From CALRGE01 sp964360635 (GTDB lineage Bacteria; Patescibacteriota; Gracilibacteria; UBA1369; 2-02-FULL-48-14), in NCBI GenBank assembly GCA_964360635.1, contig CAYHXO010000005.1, positions 16,622-80,621 on the forward strand: a stretch of 64,000 nucleotides of DNA, given 5' to 3'. This document shows positions 1 through 7,778 of the stretch, one piece after another. The position numbers were made by a program, and so were the translations under genes. The notes below the pieces were generated by a model that was given only the letters and a program-made list of their open reading frames with translations, had not been told where the DNA came from and made no database searches. Each line of letters opens with the position of its first letter. Position 1 is the stretch's first letter.

Positions 1-541
1 AAATTTGTTTAACGTAGGTTTTGAGGATTCCTGCTCCTGTGGAGGAGATTAACCATTGGATTTTTTGGCATTTTTCTCCATTGTCGGTACAGTGTGTATA
101 AGTGTCAAAATATACAATTCTTGTTTCAGCACAATAGGATCCGTCTGGTGATAGCCCAGCGCAACAGATACCTTTGTACAGGTCAATAATCTTACTTCCA
201 TCATTCATAGTAGTTGCAGAGCCAATAGGTTCGAGTATTTCAGTAACTAACTGTGGTGGTTTTGCTGTTGCGCATGTTGACATCTCATATCCGTAATTAG
301 CATTTACCACACCACACGAACTCCCATCTATAACTGTTTGTACTGCTGTAGTATAAGTTTTATATTTATCTGCATAAGTATCGGGTGTTACTCCAGTCAT
401 TAATGCAAAATATTCTGAATTATCTAAACTTAATAATGTCTTACATAATTTTTTGATAGGCACACTATCCGCAGCAAAAACAAAACTGCTCATTATAATT
501 GATATATACATTCCAAGTGTTAAGAAGGCGAGTTTACGCAT
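1..541 (-). CDS. Partial secreted cysteine-rich protein, runs off left edge
   Basis: An open frame without stops runs from an ATG at 541 to the window edge, about 180 codons. The N-terminus (MRKLAFLTLGMYIS..., to FAADS) is a typical signal peptide with probable cleavage after residue 23-24. The visible mature part holds eight cysteines, including a CC pair, which suggests disulfides outside the membrane. It starts six bases after the stop of the upstream secretion ATPase/pilin gene, so it is very probably in the same operon and may be a secretion-apparatus or surface component. I do not recognise the family, and the C-terminus lies outside the window. Confidence 0.75.
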   Translation of the reverse strand, partial: MRKLAFLTLGMYISIIMSSFVFAADSVPIKKLCKTLLSLDNSEYFALMTGVTPDTYADKYKTYTTAVQTVIDGSSCGVVNANYGYEMSTCATAKPPQLVTEILEPIGSATTMNDGSKIIDLYKGICCAGLSPDGSYCAETRIVYFDTYTHCTDNGEKCQKIQWLISSTGAGILKTYVKQI

Positions 542-547
542 GTAGGA

Positions 548-991
548 TTAATAGAAGAAGGATTGGACGAAGGTGACGATGGTGTATGAGGCGAAACCGA
601 AAATCAGACCAATTATTGCCTGTGAAATCATGTTTTTTGCGCGGTCGATTTTGGTTTGGTCACCTTGGGCGGTTATCATTAGGAGTGCCGCGATTATAAG
701 TACAACAAAGGCGAATGTTCCGATAAGTAGGGTGAGAATGTTTATTACTCGTAGTAAGACTTCGGCAACAGTTGAGCGGCCACTGTTATCAGCTAAATCT
801 TTGAAGCCTTCAGAAGTTTCTTCTCCAGTAAATCCCTTAGAAGTGTCAGATTCGTCATTTAGTTTTTTTGTTGAAAGAACTTCGAATACATCGAACTTTG
901 AAGTTGTTGCATTATCAGCAGATGCTATTTGTGAAGTAGCGGGTAAAATTAAGACAATGCTGAGGAAGATTGTGGCGAGGAATTTCTTCAT
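548..991 (-). CDS. VirB2/TrbC-like pilin module, possibly translated from its own ATG
   Basis: From the ATG at 991 the sequence reads MKKFLATIFLSIVLILPATS with a signal-peptide end near ASAD. A polar stretch of about 65 residues follows, then two hydrophobic helices separated by a charged GDQTKIDRAK loop. That layout is characteristic of VirB2/TrbC-type pilin-like proteins, which commonly sit beside secretion ATPases. It is in frame with the ATPase upstream. In another frame TAG and TAA occur right before this ATG (GCG CTA TAG TAA), so a one-base change would separate the two genes. I list it separately because an N-terminal signal peptide needs its own start. Confidence 0.55.
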   Translation of the reverse strand: MKKFLATIFLSIVLILPATSQIASADNATTSKFDVFEVLSTKKLNDESDTSKGFTGEETSEGFKDLADNSGRSTVAEVLLRVINILTLLIGTFAFVVLIIAALLMITAQGDQTKIDRAKNMISQAIIGLIFGFASYTIVTFVQSFFY

Positions 992-3073
992 GTTTTTACT
1001 ATAGCGCTCTTCGAGTTTTTGTTCAACAAAGCTTCTGCGGCGGCCAAACCTTTCGGCGCAGATTTTGATTGTTTCGTGTAGATTTGCGTGATAAGGTGGA
1101 TCGATTTTTTGTGTTTCAAATCTGAAAGTTGGTAGGCATTCGGACTTTTTGAGGAGTTTTGCGTAGGCTTGGAAAGGTGGAAGTTGGCAGAGATCTTCTT
1201 CGACCAGTGAGAGTTGTGGTGCGAGTTTTTCTGCGTCAGCAAAATTGGTACGGAATGCGATTAGAGAGCCGACGTTTCCAAGAACAGCATCTTGATATTC
1301 AGGAGGAATTTGATTTATGAATTGATTAGCGACTGTGAGAGCGAGGCCGTATTTCCTCGATTCGGAAAGCATTGTTAGAAGAGTTGGGCTGCAGAAATTT
1401 TGAAACTCGTCGATAAACATTGCCACGGTTTTTCTTTCGGCAGCCGGAATATTTGCACGTTTTAAGAGGCAAGTTTGAATCATAGAAATAAAAATCATAC
1501 CAAGCATTTTTGACGCGTCTTCTCCAAGTTTTCCTTTTGAAAGTGAGATAATTATTATTTTATTTTGATCAAAAAGTGTGTCAAAATTGAGTTTTCCTCG
1601 AGGTTGGCCAAAGATGTTTCTAAGGGTTGGGGAAGTGAGAAGTGGTCCGACTTTGTTTAAGATTGGTGCGATGTGTTCTTGGCGTGTTTTTGCGTCGAGA
1701 TTGAGAAATTCGTTTTGCCAAAATCGGGTGAGTTCTATGTCTTTTATGTCGGCGATTTTTTTGAGGCAGAATTCTTTCTCGGTTAAAAGGCGAGGTAAAT
1801 CAAGTAGGCTGGTATTTTTATTCAGAAGAAGTGTGAGTATTGCATTTCGTAAAATATACTCAAGGCGAGGCCCCCAACTTCCTTTGGCAAGCATTTGAAA
1901 AATCTCTGTTGTAGCTGAAGCTTTCAGACTTGGATTTTCGTCCGGTAACAGTTCTAACGGATTTACTGCAAGTGGATATTCAAGATTTGATGGATCGAGA
2001 ATTACGAGATCTTTAAGGCGACCCTGCGGAATTGTTTTAATTGCATCTTCTGCAAGGTCACCGTGAGGATCTAAAATTATTACGGCATGATTTTTTTGAA
2101 GATCACGTTTAAGGATAGTCAAAATTGTGCTGGATTTTCCCATTCCGGTTTTACCCAAAATATAGAGGTGTCTCTTGCGATCTTCTTCACTCATTTCGAG
2201 TGGATCTCCAGGTGGAGCGCGCAGATAAGCAGTACTTTCGGACTGTAAAATTGCGGCGCAGTTTTTTGTGTCAGGCATTGTTAATAGGCTTGCGAGTTCT
2301 TCAGCGCTTAAAATTATCGTAGAAAGTTTTTTTGTGATTTTTAGACCGTTCAAATAGGGAAGTGTGAAGCCGTTTAGAAATTCGGAAAAATTGTGAGTCA
2401 TTTCAATTTGAACCTCAAAAAGTGGGCGAGAAAGCTTATCGAGGATGGCAGAAAGAGGATCTTCACGTTCATGAATGCTTTCGGTTTTTTCTTCAGGCCC
2501 GTGTTTTTCAGCGGAGATTTTTGTGAGAAAAAGTCGCAGTAGAGGGCTGAAAATTTTACGAAGCTTGAAGTTGAACCAAGCGCGAGATTCCCATTGATCG
2601 AGGTGTCTTTCAGCTTTGAAGTGAGCTTTTTTGCATTTTTTAAGGGCTCGTTCTCGTTTTTTATCTTTGATTGCTTTGAAGGTGATTTTAAAGTGCGAAT
2701 TTTCTGTGGCGGCAATTTTTGAAATTAGTGAATCAGCCGGAAAAATTCTTTCTTTATTAACTCTATCTTCAAATTGACTGTAGCGTTTTATGGGAAGGAG
2801 AGTGCCTTTGAGTTGGCGGGCGAAATAACTTGAGGCTTGGAACGAGCTAGATTTTTTTACTGAACGAGAGCCGGCAAAAGTTTCTTCTAAATTTTCGCTG
2901 CTTGAAATTTGGGTTTTTTGAGAGTCATTTTTGAAGGCAATCCACATTTCTTTTTTCGATTTCTGGGCAGTGTGGAGCCAGTGCTCGAAGTCACGTGGGT
3001 GATATTCTCTGGTTTGTGCTAGTCGGAGTTGGAACATAAGCGGACGATAGTCCGCAAATTCGGTTTCGACCAA
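548..3073 (-). CDS. Type IV secretion-type (VirD4/TraG-like) ATPase fused in frame to a pilin-like segment
   Basis: This 841-residue frame starts at a TTG (3073); an in-frame ATG at 3037 is the alternative, and a stop lies just upstream. Residues 1-290 are basic and poorly conserved. A Walker A (GKTGMGKS) lies near residue 306 and a Walker B (MFIDEF) near 550, typical of the HerA/VirD4 DNA-pumping ATPases used in conjugation-like or type IV secretion systems. Unusually, the frame continues without a stop into a 147-residue segment with its own signal peptide and two hydrophobic helices (see 548..991). An internal signal sequence is hard to reconcile with a single functional chain, so independent translation of the two parts, or loss of one stop codon, is likely. 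It is followed directly by the secreted protein at 541. Confidence 0.75.
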   Translation of the reverse strand: MVETEFADYRPLMFQLRLAQTREYHPRDFEHWLHTAQKSKKEMWIAFKNDSQKTQISSSENLEETFAGSRSVKKSSSFQASSYFARQLKGTLLPIKRYSQFEDRVNKERIFPADSLISKIAATENSHFKITFKAIKDKKRERALKKCKKAHFKAERHLDQWESRAWFNFKLRKIFSPLLRLFLTKISAEKHGPEEKTESIHEREDPLSAILDKLSRPLFEVQIEMTHNFSEFLNGFTLPYLNGLKITKKLSTIILSAEELASLLTMPDTKNCAAILQSESTAYLRAPPGDPLEMSEEDRKRHLYILGKTGMGKSSTILTILKRDLQKNHAVIILDPHGDLAEDAIKTIPQGRLKDLVILDPSNLEYPLAVNPLELLPDENPSLKASATTEIFQMLAKGSWGPRLEYILRNAILTLLLNKNTSLLDLPRLLTEKEFCLKKIADIKDIELTRFWQNEFLNLDAKTRQEHIAPILNKVGPLLTSPTLRNIFGQPRGKLNFDTLFDQNKIIIISLSKGKLGEDASKMLGMIFISMIQTCLLKRANIPAAERKTVAMFIDEFQNFCSPTLLTMLSESRKYGLALTVANQFINQIPPEYQDAVLGNVGSLIAFRTNFADAEKLAPQLSLVEEDLCQLPPFQAYAKLLKKSECLPTFRFETQKIDPPYHANLHETIKICAERFGRRRSFVEQKLEERYSKNMKKFLATIFLSIVLILPATSQIASADNATTSKFDVFEVLSTKKLNDESDTSKGFTGEETSEGFKDLADNSGRSTVAEVLLRVINILTLLIGTFAFVVLIIAALLMITAQGDQTKIDRAKNMISQAIIGLIFGFASYTIVTFVQSFFY

Positions 3074-3087
3074 CTTGTTTTACGTTT

Positions 3088-3106
3088 AACAGGTTAAAAA
3101 CCTGTT
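3088..3106. other. Hairpin between PilT-like gene and secretion ATPase
   Basis: AACAGGTT, three-base loop, AACCTGTT gives an eight-pair perfect stem inside the short gap between two genes of the same minus-strand operon. No T-run follows it, so it resembles a processing or attenuating hairpin more than a terminator. Confidence 0.5.
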
Positions 3107-3113
3107 GTCAGAG

Positions 3114-3782
3114 CTATGACAACAGCTCGTCTGGAAGCAGCAAAATTAACTTTTCGCTGGCGATTTTTTCAATAATTTCCGGTCGACTGATTTTGATTTC
3201 GTTAATTGCAATTAGGCTGGCTTTGATTTTTAGAGCTTCACGTAGGCCGTCTTCAAGTGTTGTAAAATGTTCGCCAAGTTCTTTTTGTTCTATTAAACCC
3301 ATAAAAGATTTTGCAGGATATTTAATGCTACGTTCGAGAGAAACTGCGCTTTCGCTGCGGTTTTGGCTGAAGTATTTCAAAATTGAGGCGTAGAGTGCTT
3401 GGTCGTGAATTGTGAGAATTCCGTGATTTGCACGGAGCCATTTTTCGATAGAAGCAAAGGCTTTGTGACCTGTTAAATCGTTCCAAAGCGGTTTCAATCT
3501 TTGAACAAGCAAAACTTTGCCTTCCTGATTTTCTTGCATGCTGAAAATAAAACGCTCCGCATTATATTCGTGAGAAATTTCCAGACCGTTTTCGAGATCT
3601 TCGAGAGTTTTTTCTCCAAGTAATTCTTTTATAGCTCCGGTTATGTCGCTACTTTCGCCGTCTTCTATTATTTTCCACTGATTCTTCACTAAAATTCTCG
3701 GAAAATTGCCGCTAGGTAAAATCAATAAATCGGCTTCATATTGGCCGAGAGTTCTAAGTAATTTAGGCAGATTGGCCGACAT
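3114..3782 (-). CDS. Degenerate PilT/GspE-like protein lacking Walker A
   Basis: 222 residues. The N-terminus (LLRTLGQYEADLLILPSGNF) resembles the start of PilT/PilB-family secretion ATPases. Residues 120-140 (NHGILTIHDQALYASILKYF) align by eye with the P-loop strand and helix, but HDQALYAS replaces the usual GPTGSGKST. Further on, AVSLERSIKYP, QKELGEHF, LREALK and INEIKISRPEI follow the order of the Asp box, LRxxLR and GEIRDxET motifs. The protein ends where the C-terminal arm should begin. It is therefore probably a non-hydrolysing paralogue, perhaps a regulator or adaptor of the pilus/secretion machine. It overlaps the dihydrouridine synthase gene by 20 bases. Confidence 0.55.
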   Translation of the reverse strand: MSANLPKLLRTLGQYEADLLILPSGNFPRILVKNQWKIIEDGESSDITGAIKELLGEKTLEDLENGLEISHEYNAERFIFSMQENQEGKVLLVQRLKPLWNDLTGHKAFASIEKWLRANHGILTIHDQALYASILKYFSQNRSESAVSLERSIKYPAKSFMGLIEQKELGEHFTTLEDGLREALKIKASLIAINEIKISRPEIIEKIASEKLILLLPDELLS

Positions 3783-4743
3783 GTTCTAGTATTTCGTTAA
3801 GGATTCTTTTTGCATCTTCCAAGGTTGAAATTTGTACGACGCGCGATCTATATTCGCTGGCTCCGTCGAAACCGCGAATTGCCTGCACAAAGTTTTTTCG
3901 CATCTCCACAATTCCGCGATTTTCGCCTTTAGTTTCTACTGAAAGTTCGCAATGTTTAAGAAGGTATGGAAGTTTTTCCGCGAAGGTTTTTGGGGCTGTA
4001 TATTCGCCTCCGTAAAAAGCTGCCGCAATTTCCGCCATAACCCAAGGATTGCTCATTGTTGCACGGCCAACCATAACTCCGTCTAGGTTTTGTAATTTGC
4101 TAACAGCATCTGCTGCGCTGAGAACGTCGCCATTTCCGATTACAGGAATTTTCAGGTTTCTTTTGACTTCATAAATCGGTTCCCAATCAGATTTTCCGAG
4201 ATACATTTGCTTTGCAGTTCGGCCGTGAATTGTGATTAATTCTGCGCCTGCCGCTTCAAGCATTTTGCAGAATTCAACAAACCATTCGATGTCTACTTTA
4301 CTAATTCCCACTCTTGTTTTTACTGAAACTGGTAGGGAAGTGCCTCTTACCGTTGCGGCCACAATTTCAGCTGCATGACATGGGTTTTTCAGAAGGGAAG
4401 AACCATGATCGCTTGATACAACTTTTTTCGCCGGGCAGCCCATGTTCAGGTCAATTGCATCTGCTCCCATTTCTTCGATTTTCTTCGCGGCTTCAGTAAA
4501 ATGTGCGAGTTTTTTTCCGAAAATTTGTGCCACAATCGGACGTTCTTCATCAGGATTAAAATCGAGTTGTTTTAAAGTTTTTTTGCTTGAGTAAACAATG
4601 CCGTCGACGCTAGTAAATTCGGTAAAACAAATGGTGCGAGGTTCTATACTTTTAATAAGCTGCCGGTATGCAGAGTCGGTGTATCCTGCCATCGGTGCTA
4701 AAGCTAGGATGGGCTTTGCGCAATTTTTCCAGGAGAATTTCAT
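3763..4743 (-). CDS. dus: tRNA-dihydrouridine synthase
   Basis: 326 residues, full length for the Dus family. These FMN enzymes reduce uridine to dihydrouridine in the tRNA D-loop using NADPH. Seen: the N-terminal FMN/barrel motif ALAPMAGYTD, the catalytic cysteine in NMGCPAKKV (Cys103), VKTRVGI, TIHGRTAKQMY, PVIGNGDV and the phosphate-binding GVMVGRATMSNPW. The start codon overlaps the stop of the upstream gene (ATGA) and the 3' end overlaps the PilT-like gene, so it is translated within an operon otherwise devoted to pilus-type proteins. Which of DusA/B/C it corresponds to cannot be fixed from sequence alone; DusB-like is most likely. Confidence 0.92.
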   Translation of the reverse strand: MKFSWKNCAKPILALAPMAGYTDSAYRQLIKSIEPRTICFTEFTSVDGIVYSSKKTLKQLDFNPDEERPIVAQIFGKKLAHFTEAAKKIEEMGADAIDLNMGCPAKKVVSSDHGSSLLKNPCHAAEIVAATVRGTSLPVSVKTRVGISKVDIEWFVEFCKMLEAAGAELITIHGRTAKQMYLGKSDWEPIYEVKRNLKIPVIGNGDVLSAADAVSKLQNLDGVMVGRATMSNPWVMAEIAAAFYGGEYTAPKTFAEKLPYLLKHCELSVETKGENRGIVEMRKNFVQAIRGFDGASEYRSRVVQISTLEDAKRILNEILEHVGQSA

Positions 4744-5666
4744 GTGCGCTTAACTTTTACTTTTGTTTGAATTTCTTCCGGCTCTGTTCCTTTTCCGTCT
4801 CCTGAAATTAAATACACATTTTCAAAACTCAAATCTCGATATTCAGGATGTTCACTGATATTCGCGCCCTTGCTCCATGGGTAGGCAAAGCCTTTGCTAT
4901 CCTCAAAAATTGCAGAAATTATGTATTCAGTATTTGAATTGTAAACAGCGTAAACATAGCCATAGAATTTCCCACTTTTATCGTTGCGACCTTGTTTTGG
5001 ATCTGTCGGGATACTACCGAGTGCATTTTTTAATGCTTCATCAATTTGTGAAACTGCCGGATACCTACCATTCTCTTCTTTAAATGCTTCTAGAACTTGG
5101 GCGATTTGAGTTAGGACTTTTACGCGCTCTTCATTTTGCGCTAAATATTCTTTTGGACCTTGTGGTTTATTTTGCTCGGCCGCATCTTTAATAATTTCAG
5201 CATTTTGTTTATTTGAAAGATTCCAAATTACTCCGCTACCGATTGCGACAACCAAAATTGCAGGAATTATCATAGCCAAAAGGTGTACAAGTTTTTCTTT
5301 TTTGAGAGCGTCTACTCGTGGTGAAGGTGAGTCGGTCTGTGGTGTTGGACTTAGACTCGCAATTAGTGGATCGTTCGAAGGAATTTTTTCTACAGGCGTT
5401 ATGATTGGCGTCGGAGTTACAACTGGCTCAGGTTCTGGTTCCGGTGGCGCGACTTCGAGTGGCGCGGCTGGTACAGATTCTGCCGGCATCGTAGGAGCCG
5501 CGGTTGCTTCCATCGCTTTTTTCATCAAAGCCAATGCGCGTTGGTTACTTGGTTCGAGGCTCAAAATTTCTTTGCAACCTTGAATAACCATCTCAAAATT
5601 ACCGGCATTTAGCCAAGATTGAATCTGATTTAGGGCCTGCGTAATAGTAACTTCTTCGTTGTCCAT
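4740..5666 (-). CDS. Membrane protein with TPR-like N-terminus and pseudopilin-like C-terminal domain
   Basis: 308 residues in three parts. Residues 5-50 look like one or two TPR-type helices (NAGNFEMVIQGCKEILSLEP). Residues 55-118 are a Pro/Glu/Thr-rich linker. A single membrane helix spans about 126-148. The outer domain (about 165-290) has the long helix and GRYP...SIPTDPKQG pattern of type II secretion/type IV pilus major pseudopilins (GspG-like), though no prepilin peptidase site lies before the helix. It may anchor or organise pilin-like fibres. The start sits directly behind an 8-bp hairpin (5668-5694), which could hide the initiation region. Confidence 0.6.
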   Translation of the reverse strand: MDNEEVTITQALNQIQSWLNAGNFEMVIQGCKEILSLEPSNQRALALMKKAMEATAAPTMPAESVPAAPLEVAPPEPEPEPVVTPTPIITPVEKIPSNDPLIASLSPTPQTDSPSPRVDALKKEKLVHLLAMIIPAILVVAIGSGVIWNLSNKQNAEIIKDAAEQNKPQGPKEYLAQNEERVKVLTQIAQVLEAFKEENGRYPAVSQIDEALKNALGSIPTDPKQGRNDKSGKFYGYVYAVYNSNTEYIISAIFEDSKGFAYPWSKGANISEHPEYRDLSFENVYLISGDGKGTEPEEIQTKVKVKRT

Positions 5667-5667
5667 A

Positions 5668-5694
5668 ATAAGCTTAAACTTGCGCGAAGCTTAT
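5668..5694. other. Inverted repeat covering the translation start region of the pseudopilin-like gene
   Basis: ATAAGCTT and AAGCTTAT, eight perfect pairs with an 11-base spacer, end two bases before the ATG at 5666 on the minus strand. It also follows closely the stop of the upstream gene at 5703. It could act as an internal processing or translation-limiting structure. Confidence 0.5.
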
Positions 5695-5702
5695 CTTATT
5701 TT

Positions 5703-6254
5703 CTAGAAACTATCAACCTCACTGTAATTGTGACCGCCCATGTGTGGAATCAGTGCTTCGATTGTCGCCCAAGTTGAATTTGGATCTTCCGACGCGATAA
5801 TTGAAACTTCGTCGCCAACGCCACCTTTGAAATAAGTGACGGAGGCAAGTAGTACTTTGTAAGTTTTTTCCGGAGTCAGCACTTTAAATTGACCGTCTTC
5901 TTTGATCAGTGTTCCTTTCACATTTTTACGTTTTGCAGGTTCGATTTGCTTGTACAAGAATGTTCCGTTTGGCATCACGGTTAGCTTTAATTTGTCACCT
6001 TCAAGTAACTTCGATTTACTCGCATAATTCGCAGGTACCGGATACATTTTTCCATTCGGACCGTACATGCATTGCCCGTCGAAAATTCCTTCCACAATTT
6101 GGATATCTCCTTCTTCGTGAGCGTCTAATTCTACCGAAGCGGTTGTCGTTCTATGAGGAACAAGCTTCTCCAAAATCTGCTTTGCTCCTTTCAAATTAGC
6201 CTCCGCGGTTTCCACCATTCGTAGTGCTTTTTCGATCTGTGTGTTGTCAGTCAT
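5703..6254 (-). CDS. Conserved hypothetical protein, CPR-type
   Basis: 183 residues, soluble. A short N-terminal coiled helix (MTDNTQIEKALRMVETAEAN) is followed by a compact beta-rich domain with the stretches IFDGQCMYGPNGKMYPVPAN, YASKSKLLEGDKLKL and ASVTYFKGGVGDEVS. I recall proteins of this shape as conserved unknowns in Patescibacteria, but I know of no assigned function. The duplicated strand/turn pattern and KGTLIKEDG segment suggest two small beta-barrels that might bind nucleic acid (inference). It is the first gene of the minus-strand unit; a TATAAT box on the minus strand lies at 6280-6285, about 25 bases before the ATG. Confidence 0.7.
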   Translation of the reverse strand: MTDNTQIEKALRMVETAEANLKGAKQILEKLVPHRTTTASVELDAHEEGDIQIVEGIFDGQCMYGPNGKMYPVPANYASKSKLLEGDKLKLTVMPNGTFLYKQIEPAKRKNVKGTLIKEDGQFKVLTPEKTYKVLLASVTYFKGGVGDEVSIIASEDPNSTWATIEALIPHMGGHNYSEVDSF

Positions 6255-6294
6255 AGTTTGTTTTTATATTGCTTTGGGGATTATAGCACAGATT

Positions 6295-6459
6295 TTAGTT
6301 GTGAGAAATCCCAAGTATCTTTTTGAGATATTCAGTTTTGATCGTTCTACCCGCCTTGATATCGGCGAGTCCTAATCGAATGTCTTCTACCATTTCCGGA
6401 TTAGACATTACTTCAAAAATTTCGAGTGATATTTTTGTTTGTGTAGCAGTTGATTTCAT
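6295..6459 (-). CDS. Small antitoxin-like protein (Phd/RelB-type helix), no toxin beside it
   Basis: 54 residues: MKSTATQTKISLEIFEV, then MSNPEMVEDIRLGLADIKAG and RTIKTEYLKKILGISHN. The segment LADIKAGRTI resembles the C-terminal toxin-binding helix of Phd/YefM and RelB antitoxins. It ends about 40 bases before the gene at 6254. No toxin frame follows; upstream, divergently, lies an HNH gene. A TAGACA-N16-TATACT promoter reads toward it from inside the HNH leader. It may be an orphan antitoxin whose partner was lost, or a small regulator. Confidence 0.6.
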   Translation of the reverse strand: MKSTATQTKISLEIFEVMSNPEMVEDIRLGLADIKAGRTIKTEYLKKILGISHN

Positions 6460-6497
6460 AGGATTTACTTTAATTATTACCTGTGAATATCAGTATA

Positions 6498-6592
6498 CAC
6501 TCACCTCATGAATTGTCTAGCTGAAGTGGGTGTTTTGATCTGTTAATCGTGTGGATTTTTGTTATACTTTTTTTAATTTAACCAACACCAAT
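6498..6592 (+). repeat. HNH leader repeat, copy 1
   Basis: The 95 bases before the HNH start are closely matched by the 95 bases before the other two HNH genes (33288-33382 and 63457-63551). By eye I count about 14 differences from copy 2. It begins CACTCACC, includes AATTGTCTAG, contains a TATACT -10 box (6563-6568) and ends TTTAATTTAACCAACACCAAT. On the other strand TAGACA-N16-TATACT reads toward the small antitoxin-like gene. Confidence 0.8.
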
Positions 6593-7387
6593 ATGACAGA
6601 TAAAGAACTACTAGAAACAGCACTTATGTATGGGCGTCACGCCCTCGAATGGAGGAGGAAGTTTATTGGGCTTTTGCCAGAGATAAACAAAAGAATGTTG
6701 TACAAACAGAAAGGCTGCGATTCTATTCGAGAATTTGCAAATAAGTTTGGCGGTGTTTCTAAAGAACAATTAGAATTAACAATTAAATTAGAAGAAAGAT
6801 TCATTCCAACCCCAGAACTTCATAAACTTCTAGTAACAGGAGAGGTAAGTATTAATAAGTTAGTTAGAGTTGCTAGTATTGCCACTCCAGAAAACGAAAA
6901 GGAACTCTCTGAAGTAGTTCAAAATTTATCACAGAAAGCAGTAGAAACTTTTGTACGTGATGAAAAGTTTACAGGTATGCGCGCGCATGAACTAAGTTTA
7001 AATGAAGAGGTCACGAAAAGACTCTCCGAACTACAACAAAAAGGAATCGATATTAATGAAATCATCAGCGCCGCCCTTAACAAACGTGAGGAAGAAATTG
7101 CAGAAGAGAAAGCTATGCCTGTGGAGATTGCGAAAAGTAGACCTGTTCCAGCCAAAACAAAGACATTAAACAAGAAAGAATTCGGCACAAAATGTTCAAT
7201 TCCAACCTGTAAGAAACCATCTGAAGTTATTCATCACACCCAAACTTTCGCGATGTCGCACTCACATAATCCAAATTACCTCGCGCCACTCTGCAAAGAG
7301 CATCATGAAATTGCTCACACGATTAACTTGAAGGTGAGAGAAAAAAGGATAAAAGCCACCAACTTAGTGGTGAAAGAAGATTGTTGA
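6593..7387 (+). CDS. HNH endonuclease family protein, copy 1
   Basis: 264 residues. I chose the ATG at 6593 because the other two copies begin at the equivalent ATG and a -10 box (TATACT, 6563-6568) lies just upstream. The first 130 residues are a helical domain (LLPEINKR, SIREFANKFGG, LVTGEVSINKLVRVASIATP) like the DUF222-type region that precedes many HNH nucleases. A charged linker follows, then a C-terminal HNH domain with CSIPTCKKP, IHHTQTF and LCKEHHEIAH, giving paired Cys and the catalytic His residues. Such proteins are typically mobile or multicopy. The 3' end overlaps the convergent protease gene by 65 bases. Confidence 0.85.
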   Translation: MTDKELLETALMYGRHALEWRRKFIGLLPEINKRMLYKQKGCDSIREFANKFGGVSKEQLELTIKLEERFIPTPELHKLLVTGEVSINKLVRVASIATPENEKELSEVVQNLSQKAVETFVRDEKFTGMRAHELSLNEEVTKRLSELQQKGIDINEIISAALNKREEEIAEEKAMPVEIAKSRPVPAKTKTLNKKEFGTKCSIPTCKKPSEVIHHTQTFAMSHSHNPNYLAPLCKEHHEIAHTINLKVREKRIKATNLVVKEDC

Positions 7388-7778
7388 AAGTGTGAATCAA
7401 AACTCCAGGCCATATGCTTTTGGTTCGTATTGTTAGCCAAGCTAATAAAGGTCCGATTAGTAAACCTGCGTATAAAATCTGATAAATTAGAGCTTGAGTG
7501 GAATAGATGGATAGGTTTTTTAAATGCCATAATCCAAAAAGAAAACTGCTCAAAAATATGGCTATTTTTTTATTGCAAAATGATAGTAGTCCACCAAGTA
7601 TCAGTCCTCTAAAAATCATTTCTTCATAAAACGGGGCAAAATATCTGTAAAATTCCTCGGGTGTATCTCTGTAAAAATATGCTGTGGTGGCTAAACTGAG
7701 ATAAGCAAGAATTAGTAAAATGATTTGATGTGTTGGTGTAAATTTGCCAATTTTACGTAACTTGAAAAATTCACTCAT
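7323..7778 (-). CDS. CPBP-family (CAAX-type) intramembrane metalloprotease
   Basis: 151 residues with four to five hydrophobic helices. The active-site motifs are intact: EEMIFRG (Glu52, Glu53, Arg57), FGLWHL (His85) and HTFNN near the C-terminus, which together bind the catalytic zinc in the membrane. It is shorter than most family members (usually 200-300), lacking N-terminal helices. Bacterial relatives act in protein processing or bacteriocin self-immunity; the substrate here is unknown. The start overlaps the FtsQ-like gene (ATGA), so the two are translationally coupled. The 3' end overlaps the HNH gene. Confidence 0.85.
   Translation of the reverse strand: MSEFFKLRKIGKFTPTHQIILLILAYLSLATTAYFYRDTPEEFYRYFAPFYEEMIFRGLILGGLLSFCNKKIAIFLSSFLFGLWHLKNLSIYSTQALIYQILYAGLLIGPLLAWLTIRTKSIWPGVLIHTFNNLLSPLSWWLLSFFLSPSS

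Noticed and set aside
573..1004. Plus-strand reading frame opposite the pilin module
   Set aside because: Antisense shadow of a well-supported membrane/pilin gene; no start signal or family resemblance.
6551..6592. Longer start for HNH copy 1
   Set aside because: The upstream in-frame codons contain the -10 promoter box and are part of the non-coding leader shared with copies 2 and 3.
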